Shown here: piece after piece, positions 8,401-16,985 of the stretch
Numbering within the stretch: position 1 is the stretch's first letter
Layout: each line of letters opens with the position of its first letter
From: Falsiroseomonas algicola
GTDB lineage: Bacteria; Pseudomonadota; Alphaproteobacteria; Acetobacterales; Acetobacteraceae
DNA: 64,000 bases
Direction of reading: 5' to 3'
NCBI RefSeq assembly: GCF_011040385.1
Contig: NZ_JAAIKB010000008.1
Span: forward strand, 124,001-188,000
Made by a program: the position numbers and the translations under genes
Notes under the pieces: model-generated
The model's input: only the letters and a program-made list of their open reading frames with translations
Told to the model about the DNA's origin: nothing
Databases searched by the model: none

Positions 8401-9233
8401 GCATCACCGCCGACACCCTGATCGACGACCCCGGGCTGAAGGAGGCTGAGGCCGCGCATGAGCGGGCGCGCCGCAAGCTCGCCTGGCGACGGCGCCTGTT
8501 GCCGGTGGCGGGCATCCTGTCGATGCTGCTGCTGTGGTGGTTCCTGGTCTATATCCTGGAAGTCCCGCCCTTCGTGGCACCGTCGCCCGTCGCGGTCGCC
8601 ACCACGCTGGTCGCGAAATGGCCGATCCTGATGGAGAATCTGGTGCCGACGGCGATCGAGGCGCTGGCCGGCTTCACGCTTGGCAACATCGTCGCCATCA
8701 TCATCGCCACCGTCTTCGTGCATCGCAAGATGATGGAGGAAGCCTTCTTCCCCGTCGTCGTCCTCATCAACACCATCCCCGTCGTCGCCAAGGCGCCGAT
8801 CCTGGTGCTGCTGCTGGGCAACGGGATGGAGCCGAAGATCGCCATCGCGGCTCTGATCTGCTTCTTCCCGACCCTGGTGAACATGGTGCGCGGCCTGGAA
8901 TCGGTGAACCCGCAGGCGATGGAGCTGATGCGCGTGCTCTCCGCCAGCGAGCGCGAGATCTTCTTCAAGCTGCGGCTGCGCAATTCGTTGCCCTATCTGT
9001 TCTCCGCGCTGAAGATCGCGGCCTCCACCGCCGTGATCGGCGCCATCGTCGGCGAATGGATCGGCTCCACCACCGGCATCGGCGCGCTGATCATCCAGTC
9101 CATGTACAATTTCGACAGCGCGATGCTCTACGCCACCGTCATCGTCGGCTCCGCCTTCTCCGTGGCCTTCTTCGGCGCGATCATCGCCGTGGAACGCCTG
9201 GTGGTGCGCTGGCAGCCGGCCAACCCCGTCTGA
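8397..9233 (+). CDS. ABC transporter permease, SsuC type
   Basis: The 278-residue product begins at TTG 8397, in a TTGA overlap with the ATPase stop; no ATG in this frame lies near enough upstream of the first membrane segment, so the rare start is favoured. It has an N-terminal cytoplasmic stretch rich in Glu and Arg, then about six membrane helices, and an EAA-type loop around FFKLRLRNSLPYLFSALKIA. It forms the membrane channel of the second importer. Downstream by 11 bases lies the FAD oxidoreductase, presumably co-transcribed. Confidence 0.87.
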   Translation: MSITADTLIDDPGLKEAEAAHERARRKLAWRRRLLPVAGILSMLLLWWFLVYILEVPPFVAPSPVAVATTLVAKWPILMENLVPTAIEALAGFTLGNIVAIIIATVFVHRKMMEEAFFPVVVLINTIPVVAKAPILVLLLGNGMEPKIAIAALICFFPTLVNMVRGLESVNPQAMELMRVLSASEREIFFKLRLRNSLPYLFSALKIAASTAVIGAIVGEWIGSTTGIGALIIQSMYNFDSAMLYATVIVGSAFSVAFFGAIIAVERLVVRWQPANPV

Positions 9234-9244
9234 AGGAAACAGCC

Positions 9245-10594
9245 ATGGACGCGCAGCGCGTGCAGGAAACGCCGCGGGAGGCGACGGTTGTCGCGCGGTC
9301 GGATGTCGTCGTCGTCGGCGGCGGGCCGGCCGGCTTCTCGGCCGCGGTCGCGGCAAGGCGAATGGGATGTTCCGTCACCCTGCTGGAACGCTACCCCTAT
9401 CTCGGCGGCCTGGCCTCCGGCGGCATGGTGCTGGTGCTGGACGACATGCATAACGGGCATGAAGTCACCACCACCGGCATCTGCATGGAGATGATCGACC
9501 GCATGGCGCGCGTTGGCGCCTGCGTCTATCCGCCGGAAGCGGAGCGCCTGACCGACTGGGCGATGTACCGGAAATGGGCGCGCTGGGGAGTCTTCGACTT
9601 CCGCTCCCATGTCCGCCCCCATCCCATCGTCATGGCCGCCACCTTCGATCCCGATGGCTGGAAGCGCATCGCGAATGAGATGGTGGCCGAGGCCGGCGTC
9701 GAGACGCGGATGCATTCCTGGTTCTCCTCCGCCATCGTGCAGGACGGCGCGATCAAGGGCGTGGTCTGCGAGACCAAGGCGGGCCGCCAGGCCATCATGG
9801 GCGATGTCGTCATCGACGCGACCGGTGACCTCGACGTGGTCGCGGCCGCGGGCGGCGCCTTCACTCATGGCGCCTACATGGTCACCACCGTCTTCCGCCT
9901 GGGCGGCGTCGATACCGATGAGGCCGAGCGCGTGCAGTTCGAGGAGCCGGAGCGTCACGCCGCCCTCGACAAGCAGGCCAAGAAGATCATGGGGGGGTCC
10001 TGGGAATACTGGTGGCTCAAGACGCCCTTGCCCGGTGTGGTCTGGTGCAACTGCCCGCACCTCGTCGGCTATGACGGGTTGTCGGTGGAGGACATGTCGA
10101 AGGCGGATTTCGAGGGCCGCAACCGCATCTATGCCCTGGTGCAATATGCACGGGACCACATGCCAGGCTTCCAGAACTGCTTCGTCATCGATGTCGCGCC
10201 GCAGCTCGGCATCCGGCAGACGCGCCTGCTGCAGGGCGACTACGTCGTGACGAAGGAGGATGTGCAGGACCGCGTCCACTTCCCCGACACCGTCGCGCGC
10301 GGCCGCGACTACTACACCCCCTACCGCGCCATGCTGCCCAAGGGGCTGGATGGCGCGATCGTCGCCGGCCGGCACTACTCCGCCACCGAATCCGCGCAGA
10401 AGCAGTCGCGGGAGATTCCGCCCTGCATGGCGATGGGGCAGTCCGCCGGCGTGGCCGCCGCACTCGCGGTGCAGGGCGGCATCGCGCCGCGTGCCGTCTC
10501 GCCCGCCGCTATCTGCGCCGCCGTGCGCGCCCAAGGCGGCGATCCCGGCGATCGCCCCTCCGCCAATGCGAAGATCCTGGAGACGGCGGCATGA
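9245..10594 (+). CDS. FAD-dependent oxidoreductase (FAD_oxidored family)
   Basis: The start is ATG 9245 within a longer open frame. The 449-residue protein has a Rossmann FAD loop VVVVGGGPAG at 21-30 followed by LLERYPYLGGLASGGMV, a pattern seen in the PF12831-type oxidoreductases, and IDATGDLDVVAAAGG near 200. The C-terminal block YTPYRAMLPKGLDGAIVAGRHYS and CMAMGQSAGVAAALA closes the FAD site. It probably oxidises or reduces a ring or C-C bond of the imported compound. Its stop overlaps the CoA-transferase start (ATGA), so the genes are coupled. Confidence 0.82.
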   Translation: MDAQRVQETPREATVVARSDVVVVGGGPAGFSAAVAARRMGCSVTLLERYPYLGGLASGGMVLVLDDMHNGHEVTTTGICMEMIDRMARVGACVYPPEAERLTDWAMYRKWARWGVFDFRSHVRPHPIVMAATFDPDGWKRIANEMVAEAGVETRMHSWFSSAIVQDGAIKGVVCETKAGRQAIMGDVVIDATGDLDVVAAAGGAFTHGAYMVTTVFRLGGVDTDEAERVQFEEPERHAALDKQAKKIMGGSWEYWWLKTPLPGVVWCNCPHLVGYDGLSVEDMSKADFEGRNRIYALVQYARDHMPGFQNCFVIDVAPQLGIRQTRLLQGDYVVTKEDVQDRVHFPDTVARGRDYYTPYRAMLPKGLDGAIVAGRHYSATESAQKQSREIPPCMAMGQSAGVAAALAVQGGIAPRAVSPAAICAAVRAQGGDPGDRPSANAKILETAA

Positions 10595-11739
10595 GCACGC
10601 CCCTGCCGCTGGACGGCATCCGCGTCATCGACTTCACCCAGGTGATGATGGGGCCGGTCGCGACGCAGACGCTGGCCGATTTCGGCGCCGACGTCATCAA
10701 GATCGAACGCCCGCAGGGCGACCTGTCCCGCACCTCCTTCCCCGACCCCGCCGGCCCGCTCGGCCCGGTCTTCTGCTCGCTGAACCGGAACAAGCGCAGC
10801 GTGGTGCTGGACCTCCGCAAGCCGGAGGAACGGCAGGTGGTGCTGGACCTCGTCCGCACCGCCGATGTCGTGGTCAACAACTTCCGCGCCGGCGTGATGG
10901 AGCGCCTCGGCTTCGGGTGGGAGGACCTGTCGAAGGTCAATCCGCGCATCATCTACGCCGTCGGCACCGGCTTCGGGCTGGAAGGGCCCTATGCCCATAA
11001 GGGCGGGCAGGACGTGCTGGCGCAGGCCATGTCGGGCGTCATGCATCGCCGGTCCAATGCCGACCAGCCGCTCTATGTCCACGCCACGACCTTCGCGGAC
11101 TATTCCGCGGGCATGCACCTCGTGCAGGGCATCCTGCTCGCGATCCTGCAGCGGCAGAAGACCGGCCGCGGCCAGCGCATCGCGGTCTCGCTGCTCGACT
11201 CCATGCTGGCCGCGCAGACCCAGGAAGGCGCGGCGCATCTGATGCGCGGCAAGGAGATCAATTGGGGCGCCATGCCGCTCTCCGGCGTCTTCGAGACGAG
11301 CGACGGCGCGCTGGTCATGGTCGGCGCCTTCAAGGCCGATCCGCTGGGCGACATCTCGACGGCGCTGGAGATCGACCATCTCGGCCGCGATCCGCGCTTC
11401 ACGACGTTCGAGGACCAGGTCGCCAACAAGCCCGCGCTCCAGGCCATCTTCCGCGACCGGTTCAAGTCCAACACCACCGCCTACTGGCTCGCGCGCCTGG
11501 AAGCGCAGGACCTCCTCTGTGCCCCCGTCCGCAGCCTGGCCGAGGCGCTGGAGGATGAGCAGGCGCGGATCAACGAGATGATCCTGGAAGGCCCCGGCGA
11601 GATCGAGCCGATGCGCCTGGTCGGCTCCCCCATCCACATGTCGGACGCGAAGGTCACGCTGCGAATCCCGCCGGCCCGCCTCGGCAAGCACACGGAGGAA
11701 GTGAAGGCCGAACTGACCCGGGGCCTGGCTGCCGAATGA
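10591..11739 (+). CDS. CoA-transferase family III (CaiB/BaiF)
   Basis: The 382-residue protein has the family start PLDGIRVIDFTQVMMGP, the ADFGADVIKIERP block at 29-41, and the expected catalytic aspartate at about residue 170 (TTFADYSAG). Family enzymes move CoA between carboxylic acids through aspartyl anhydride intermediates, so this gene should activate the acid formed by the upstream oxidoreductase. It overlaps both neighbours by ATGA. The donor and acceptor are not known. Confidence 0.86.
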   Translation: MSTPLPLDGIRVIDFTQVMMGPVATQTLADFGADVIKIERPQGDLSRTSFPDPAGPLGPVFCSLNRNKRSVVLDLRKPEERQVVLDLVRTADVVVNNFRAGVMERLGFGWEDLSKVNPRIIYAVGTGFGLEGPYAHKGGQDVLAQAMSGVMHRRSNADQPLYVHATTFADYSAGMHLVQGILLAILQRQKTGRGQRIAVSLLDSMLAAQTQEGAAHLMRGKEINWGAMPLSGVFETSDGALVMVGAFKADPLGDISTALEIDHLGRDPRFTTFEDQVANKPALQAIFRDRFKSNTTAYWLARLEAQDLLCAPVRSLAEALEDEQARINEMILEGPGEIEPMRLVGSPIHMSDAKVTLRIPPARLGKHTEEVKAELTRGLAAE

Positions 11740-12512
11740 CCGTTCTCTTCGAGGTCGCGGACCACGTCGCCCGCGTCACGCTCAACCGGCCAGAGGCGAT
11801 GAACGCCGTCGATCGCGCGACGGAGGCCGAGCTTCAGCGCATCTGGACGGAGATCGAGGCGCGTCGCGACATCCGCGCCGTGGTGCTGACCGGCGCCGGC
11901 ACGCGCGCCTTCTGTGCCGGCGCCGACGTCAAGGATGGCGGCGGCATGACGGGGCTGGAGTACTGGGCCGCGCCCCGCCCCGGCGGCTTCGGTGGCATCG
12001 CGCTGCGCACAACGCTCGACGTGCCCGTCATCGCCCGCGTCAACGGCCATGCCCTGGGCGGCGGGTTCGAGATGGTGCTGGGCTGCGACCTCATCGTGAT
12101 GGCGGAAACGGCAACCCTCGGCCTGCCGGAACCGCGACTCGGCCGACTGCCGCTGGACGGCGGCATGGCGCTGCTGCAACGCCAGATTCCCCACCGCATG
12201 GCGATGGGCATGATGCTGACGGGCCGCCGCATCACGGCCGCGGAAGCGCTGGCCTTCCATCTGGTGAATGAGGTGGTGCCGCAGGATGGCCTCGATGCCG
12301 CCGTCGATCGCTGGCTGGAGGGGATCCTGGCCTGCGCGCCCCTTTCCGTCCGCGCCATCAAGCAATCCGTCCGCCGCACCGCCCACCTGACCGCGCAGGA
12401 AGCCCAGGCCGCGCGCCTGCCCGCGCTCATCGAGGCCTTGCAGTCCAAGGACCAGGATGAAGGCGTCCGCGCCTTCGTGGAGAAGCGCAAGCCGGTCTGG
12501 TCCGGCACCTGA
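11736..12512 (+). CDS. Enoyl-CoA hydratase/isomerase (crotonase family)
   Basis: This 258-residue crotonase-fold protein has the oxyanion-hole segments AFCAGADVKDGG at about 64-75 and NGHALGGGFEMVLGCDL around 102-118, and LPEPRLG with a likely catalytic glutamate near 130. Its start overlaps the CoA-transferase stop (ATGA). It probably acts on the CoA ester made by that enzyme, by hydration, isomerisation or hydrolysis of a ring. It is the last gene of the rightward operon that begins at 6618. Confidence 0.88.
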   Translation: MTVLFEVADHVARVTLNRPEAMNAVDRATEAELQRIWTEIEARRDIRAVVLTGAGTRAFCAGADVKDGGGMTGLEYWAAPRPGGFGGIALRTTLDVPVIARVNGHALGGGFEMVLGCDLIVMAETATLGLPEPRLGRLPLDGGMALLQRQIPHRMAMGMMLTGRRITAAEALAFHLVNEVVPQDGLDAAVDRWLEGILACAPLSVRAIKQSVRRTAHLTAQEAQAARLPALIEALQSKDQDEGVRAFVEKRKPVWSGT

Positions 12513-12519
12513 CGGCGCC

Positions 12520-13422
12520 GTGCACGCCGCGTCCCTCAACTACTTCCGGGAGACGGCGCGCCGCGGTTCCATCCGCCGCGCCGCCGCCGCCCTCAACGTC
12601 TCCGCCAGCGCGCTCAACCGCCAGATCCTGATCCTGGAAGAGGAGCTGGGGACGGCGCTGTTCGATCGCCTGCCCGGCGGCATGCGGCTGACGGCCGCGG
12701 GCGAATTGCTGCTGCAACACGTCGTCGGCACGCTGGTGGAATTCGACCGCGTGCGTTCCCGCATCGACGATCTCCGCGCTGCCCGCACCGGGCATGTCGG
12801 CATCGCGGCGGTGGACAGCCTGCTGGTTGACTTCCTGCCCCGCGCGCTGGACCGTTTCCGCGCCGACTTCCCGGCGGTCACCTACGCGCTGGATGCCGCC
12901 AACCCCGCGGAGGTGCCGCGGCTCGTGGCCGATGGCAGCTACGACCTCGGCTTCACCTTCGTCGGCCCGACGCCGCCGTCGCTCCGCTTCGAGCATGAGG
13001 TGCCGGCGCCGATCGGCGTTGTGATGCCCTTCGACCACCCGTTGCGCCAGAAGCGGGAAGTGAGCTTCGACGATGTCGCGCCCTACCCCTTCCTCGCCCA
13101 GGCCGGCCCCCTGCCCCGCTCCGCCGATGTCGATGCCGGCTTCGCGCGCTTCCGCTCCGGGCTGCGGCCGCGCCTCGTCTCCAATTCCATCCAGGCGCTG
13201 AAGACCGCGATCCGCCTCAACATGGGCATCGCCTTCTTCACCCGCCTCGGTTTCCTGGAAGAGATCGAGCGCGGCGAGGTCGCCTGGCGGCCCTTCGACA
13301 GCCCCGCCATCAACGCGCTGCGCATCGGGCTGCTGGTCCCCGCCAGCCGCGCGCCCACCGCGCCGGCGCGCCAGCTGGCGGCCCGGCTGGTGGAGGAGAT
13401 GGGGCGGCTCGACACTATCTGA
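12520..13422 (+). CDS. LysR-family transcriptional regulator (first of a tandem pair)
   Basis: The chosen start is GTG 12520, seven bases after the crotonase stop; an ATG farther upstream lies inside the crotonase gene. The 300-residue product begins with a winged HTH: SLNYFRETARRGSIRRAAAA, then LNVSASALNRQILILEEELG. A LysR effector-binding domain follows from about residue 90 to the end. The IRRAA pattern is common to LysR proteins in aromatic and tricarboxylate gene clusters. It probably senses a substrate of region 1 and could bind the inverted repeat at 6491. Confidence 0.86.
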   Translation: MHAASLNYFRETARRGSIRRAAAALNVSASALNRQILILEEELGTALFDRLPGGMRLTAAGELLLQHVVGTLVEFDRVRSRIDDLRAARTGHVGIAAVDSLLVDFLPRALDRFRADFPAVTYALDAANPAEVPRLVADGSYDLGFTFVGPTPPSLRFEHEVPAPIGVVMPFDHPLRQKREVSFDDVAPYPFLAQAGPLPRSADVDAGFARFRSGLRPRLVSNSIQALKTAIRLNMGIAFFTRLGFLEEIERGEVAWRPFDSPAINALRIGLLVPASRAPTAPARQLAARLVEEMGRLDTI

Positions 13423-13446
13423 TCCAGCTTGCAGGCTGCGCGCCCC

Positions 13447-14361
13447 ATGGCCGATCTGCGCAGCCTCGAGATCTTCTTCTGGGTCGCCCGCCTCCGCTCC
13501 TTCCGCGGCGCGGCGGAGCGCCTGAACACGACCCAGCCCGCCGTCTCCCAGCGCATCGCGGCGCTGGAGGCGGAGTTCGGCGTGCGCCTTCTGGAACGCG
13601 GCCGGGCCGCGCAGCCGGCGGCGGGGCGCGGGGTGGTGCCGACGGCCCAAGGCCGCCGCCTGCTGGATTATGCGGAGCGCATGCTGCGCCTGCGGCGGGA
13701 GATGCTGGATGCCGTGGCCGGGCCGGGCGCCATCGGCGGCGTGCTGCGCCTCGGCGTCGCGGAGACCATCGTCCACACCTGGCTGGCCCGATTCATCGAA
13801 CGCGCCCACGCCCTCTACCCCTCCGTCACCCTCGACATCGAGGTGGACGTCACCCATGCGCTGCGCGGCGCCCTGGCGAGCCACTCCATCGACCTCGCCT
13901 TCCTCATGGGGCCGCTGGTGGAACCGGAGATGGCCAACCTGCCGCTCTGCCGCTACCCGCTGGCCTTTGCCGCCAGCAGGCACCTCCTCCTGCCGCCGGA
14001 GCCGCTGGACCGCGACGCGGTGCTGGCCCTGCCCATCATCACCTATCCCCGCAGCACGGCGCCCACCATCGCACTCTCCGCCGCGCTGCGCAGCGCGGAT
14101 GGGCCGACGCCGCGCGTCTTCGGCAATGCGTCGCTGGCCACCATCGTGCGGATGACGCTGGATGGCATCGGCCTGTCCGTCATCCCGCCCGCCGTCGTGG
14201 CGCGCGAATTGGCGGAGGGCTCGCTCCGCCTGGTGGAGACGACATTGACGCCGCCTGAACTCACCTTCACCGCGTCCTGGCCCGCCGGCCCGGATGATGC
14301 GCTGGCGCGGCGGCTGGCGGAGCTTGCGGTCGCCGTGGCGACGGAAGCCGGCCACCGATAA
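13447..14361 (+). CDS. LysR-family transcriptional regulator (second of a tandem pair)
   Basis: The ATG at 13447 (MADLRSLEIFFWVARLRSF) is preferred over a TTG 18 bases upstream because it gives the usual LysR N-terminus. The HTH spans roughly 1-60 (FRGAAERLNTTQPAVSQRI) and the ligand domain runs from about 90 to 304. A short Ala/Gly/Arg insertion (ERGRAAQPAAGRGVV) interrupts the wing. It starts 24 bases after the first LysR gene on the same strand, and is followed by the operator and UPF0317 gene at 14453, so it might control either side. Confidence 0.87.
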   Translation: MADLRSLEIFFWVARLRSFRGAAERLNTTQPAVSQRIAALEAEFGVRLLERGRAAQPAAGRGVVPTAQGRRLLDYAERMLRLRREMLDAVAGPGAIGGVLRLGVAETIVHTWLARFIERAHALYPSVTLDIEVDVTHALRGALASHSIDLAFLMGPLVEPEMANLPLCRYPLAFAASRHLLLPPEPLDRDAVLALPIITYPRSTAPTIALSAALRSADGPTPRVFGNASLATIVRMTLDGIGLSVIPPAVVARELAEGSLRLVETTLTPPELTFTASWPAGPDDALARRLAELAVAVATEAGHR

Positions 14362-14421
14362 GCGCGGGTGATCGGAAAACATTCGGAATCACGATTGGCG
14401 CCTATCGCGGCTGCCGGCATG

Positions 14422-14437
14422 ATTTGTCCGGACAGCT
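14422..14437. promoter_or_regulatory. Predicted GntR operator, site 1
   Basis: ATTTGTCCGGACAGCT matches the regional palindrome ATTTGTCCGGACAAAT at 14 of 16 positions, with a perfect TGTCCGGACA core at 14425-14434. The core ends 18 bases before the UPF0317 start codon, where a bound repressor would cover the 5' end of the transcript or the promoter. Confidence 0.75.
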
Positions 14438-14452
14438 TTCCGAGGAGCCCCG

Positions 14453-15256
14453 ATGCCGGACCACCTGCCGCCCATGACCGCGCTGGATGGGAGGGGCGTG
14501 CGCCTCGCCGCCCGGGCGGGGCGGCTGGCCGGCCACACCTCCTCCCTCGCGCCCGGCTTCGTGCAGGGGAACCTGGCCATCCTGCCCGCCGCCCTGGCCG
14601 GTGATTTCCTCCGGTTCTGCCAGCTCAACCCCAAGCCCTGCCCGGTGCTGGGCATCAGCGAGCCCGGGAGCCCCCGACTCCCCGAACTCGGCCACGATCT
14701 CGACCTGCGCACCGACCTGCCGCGCTACCGAATCTGGCGGCAGGGCGTTCTGGTGGAGGAGCCGACCTCGATCGGCCATGTCTGGCGCGATGACCTCGTC
14801 GCCTTCGTCCTTGGCTGCTCCTTCACCTTCGAACACGCGCTGATGGAGGACGGCATCCGCCTGCGCCACGTGGAGCAGGGCCGCAACGTCGCGATGTGGC
14901 GGACCAGCATCGCCTGCGCGCCGGCGGGTTCCTTTGCGGGGCCGATGGTGGTCTCCATGCGACCCCTGGCGCCCGCCGATGCCATCCGCGCCATCCAGAT
15001 CACGACGCGCTTCCCCGGCGTGCATGGCGCGCCCGTGCATCTCGGCCACCCGCACCTCATTGGCATCGATGATCTGTCACGCCCCGACTATGGCGACGCG
15101 GTCGAGGTCGGAGACGACGAAATCCCGGTCTTCTGGGCCTGCGGCGTCACGCCCCAGGCCGTGATCGCCGCGGCGAAGCCCGACTTCGCCATCACCCACG
15201 CGCCCGGCGCCATGCTGGTGACGGACCTCCGCAACAGCAGCCTCGCCGTGCTGTAG
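14453..15256 (+). CDS. UPF0317/DUF1445 (YcsI-like) putative hydro-lyase
   Basis: The 267-residue protein matches the YcsI/UPF0317 family across its length: [13 protein letters not shown] near 33-45, [18 protein letters not shown] near 55-72, a [15 protein letters not shown] stretch, VLGCSFTFE near 120, [27 protein letters not shown] and [12 protein letters not shown] at the end. Some members are called D-glutamate cyclase or hydro-lyase. It is led by a predicted operator 18 bases upstream and is followed by a TRAP transporter and a DUF2848 gene, so it is probably the first enzyme gene of a transport-plus-catabolism operon. Confidence 0.84.
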   Translation: MPDHLPPMTALDGRGVRLAARAGRLAGHTSSLAPGFVQGNLAILPAALAGDFLRFCQLNPKPCPVLGISEPGSPRLPELGHDLDLRTDLPRYRIWRQGVLVEEPTSIGHVWRDDLVAFVLGCSFTFEHALMEDGIRLRHVEQGRNVAMWRTSIACAPAGSFAGPMVVSMRPLAPADAIRAIQITTRFPGVHGAPVHLGHPHLIGIDDLSRPDYGDAVEVGDDEIPVFWACGVTPQAVIAAAKPDFAITHAPGAMLVTDLRNSSLAVL

Positions 15257-15288
15257 TGCCAACCACCGACAGGGAGAACAGGGGAACC

Positions 15289-16362
15289 ATGACCAGCATC
15301 GTCCAATGGAGCCGCGCCGCACTCGGCGCCGCGCTCGCCATCGGCCTCTCGGCCGGCGCCGCGCTGGCGCAGCCGCAGATCACCATCCAGGCCGTGACGC
15401 AGCCGACGCCGGCCATCCCGCAATACACGCGCGTGGATATCCCGCTGCTGCGCGATGGCCTGCCCGCCGCCAGTAATGGCCGCATCCGCGTGAACCTGGC
15501 CGCCTGGCCGGAGCGCAACCTGAACGGGCCGGAGATCATCCGCCTGGTCCGCTCCGGACAGGTCGAGATCGGCGCCGTGCCGCTCAACACCGTCGCCGGC
15601 GACGTGCCGCTGCTGGACATGGTGGACCTCGCGGGACTCAACCCCACCATCGGCCAGGCCCGCCAGGTGGCGGAGGCGCTGATGCCGGAGGTCAATCGCG
15701 GGCTGGAGCGCTTCGGCGTCCGCGTCATCGCCATGGCGCCCTATCCCGCGCAGGTGTTGTTCTGCCGGGAACGTGCCAATTCGCTGGCCGACCTGCGCGG
15801 CCGCCGCATCCGCACCGGCGGCGGCAGCATCAACGACTTCGTCGCCGCCGTCGGCGGCCAGGCCGTCGGCATCGGCTTCCCGGAAGTCTACGCAGCGTTG
15901 GAACGCGGCGTGGCGGATTGCGCCATCACCGGCACCGGCTCGGGGAATGGCGCCCGCTGGTATGAGGTGACGACGCACATGTATGCGCTGCCCGTCGCCT
16001 GGTCGACCTATGGCTACTTCATCAACCTGGCCTGGTGGAACCGCCTGGATGCGCCGGCGCGCGACCTCATCACCGGCACCTTCGCCAGGATCCAGGACGA
16101 GCAGTGGAAGCTCGGCGATGCGGCGTCGGAGGACGGGATCGCCTGCAACATCGGCGACCGCGCCAACTGCTCCATCGGGCGCCTGGTGGAGAACCGGCCG
16201 ATGACCGTGTCCCGCCCCACGCCCGAGGATCTGCAGACGCTGCGCGGCATCCTGAGCAACAACGTGCTGCCCGCCTTCGTCCGTCGCTGCGGCGCCGCCT
16301 GCGGGGAGACCTACAACCGCATTGTCGCGCCGATCTCCGGCACGCGCTACGAGGCCCGCTGA
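15289..16362 (+). CDS. TRAP transporter substrate-binding protein (DctP type)
   Basis: The ATG at 15289 follows a purine-rich ribosome binding site (agggagaacagggga) and starts a signal peptide, with AAALGAALAIGLSAGAALAQ-like hydrophobic sequence and an ALA-Q cleavage site. The 357-residue protein has the DctP features: RLVRSGQVEIGAVPLN in the first lobe, LADLRGRRIRTGGG with the conserved arginine that binds carboxylates, and FPEVYAALERGVADCAITG. It should bind an organic acid and feed the DctQM proteins encoded next. Confidence 0.87.
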   Translation: MTSIVQWSRAALGAALAIGLSAGAALAQPQITIQAVTQPTPAIPQYTRVDIPLLRDGLPAASNGRIRVNLAAWPERNLNGPEIIRLVRSGQVEIGAVPLNTVAGDVPLLDMVDLAGLNPTIGQARQVAEALMPEVNRGLERFGVRVIAMAPYPAQVLFCRERANSLADLRGRRIRTGGGSINDFVAAVGGQAVGIGFPEVYAALERGVADCAITGTGSGNGARWYEVTTHMYALPVAWSTYGYFINLAWWNRLDAPARDLITGTFARIQDEQWKLGDAASEDGIACNIGDRANCSIGRLVENRPMTVSRPTPEDLQTLRGILSNNVLPAFVRRCGAACGETYNRIVAPISGTRYEAR

Positions 16363-16364
16363 GC

Positions 16365-16985
16365 GTGGAGCGGCCCGCACCTCTGATCCTGCGGGCCGCG
16401 ACCGGCCTGCGCCGCGCGGTCGGCGTCCTCGGCCATGCCATGGGACTCGTCGCCGGCTGGGGCTTCGTGCTCTGCGCCTTCTTCATCACCTTCGATGTGC
16501 TGGCGCGCTCCATCCTGCGCGTCAGCACGCAATCCACCACCGAGATCACCGGCTACATGCTGGCCTTCGGGCTGTCCTGGGGGCTGGCGCATACGCTGAC
16601 GCAGAGGTCGCATGTGCGGATCGACATGCTGGTGAACCGGCTGCCGCAGCGCATCCGCATCTGGCTGCATCTGCTGTCGCTGCTGGCGCTCGGCGTCTTT
16701 ATGGCCTTCATCGCCAATGGCGCCTGGGACCTGGTGGATGAAAGCCTGCTGTTCAACGCCACCGACATCAGCCTGCTGCGCACGCCGCTCGCCATCCCGC
16801 AGGGCCTCTGGGCCGCGGGCATGGTGGTCTTCCTGGTGCTGATCGCCTGCATGCTGGTGGAGAACCTGCTGCTGGCCATCCTGGGCGATGCCCGTCAGGT
16901 CGAGCGCAACCTCTCCTCCCGCGGCTATGACGAGGAGGCGCAGGAGGCGCTGGAAGCATTGGGCGTCACGGAGACGAAGCCATGA
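16365..16985 (+). CDS. TRAP transporter small permease (DctQ type)
   Basis: The start is GTG 16365, two bases after the DctP stop; the longer open frame to the left is the shadow of DctP. The 206-residue protein has four hydrophobic segments, with the DctQ sequence GYMLAFGLSWGLAHTLTQRSHVRIDML between segments two and three. The C-terminal tail is acidic (DEEAQEALEALG). It overlaps the large permease start by ATGA. Confidence 0.85.
   Translation: MERPAPLILRAATGLRRAVGVLGHAMGLVAGWGFVLCAFFITFDVLARSILRVSTQSTTEITGYMLAFGLSWGLAHTLTQRSHVRIDMLVNRLPQRIRIWLHLLSLLALGVFMAFIANGAWDLVDESLLFNATDISLLRTPLAIPQGLWAAGMVVFLVLIACMLVENLLLAILGDARQVERNLSSRGYDEEAQEALEALGVTETKP

Noticed and set aside
12427-14382. 651-residue minus-strand open frame across the two LysR genes
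   Set aside because: It is an antisense shadow; both LysR proteins have clear HTH and effector domains.
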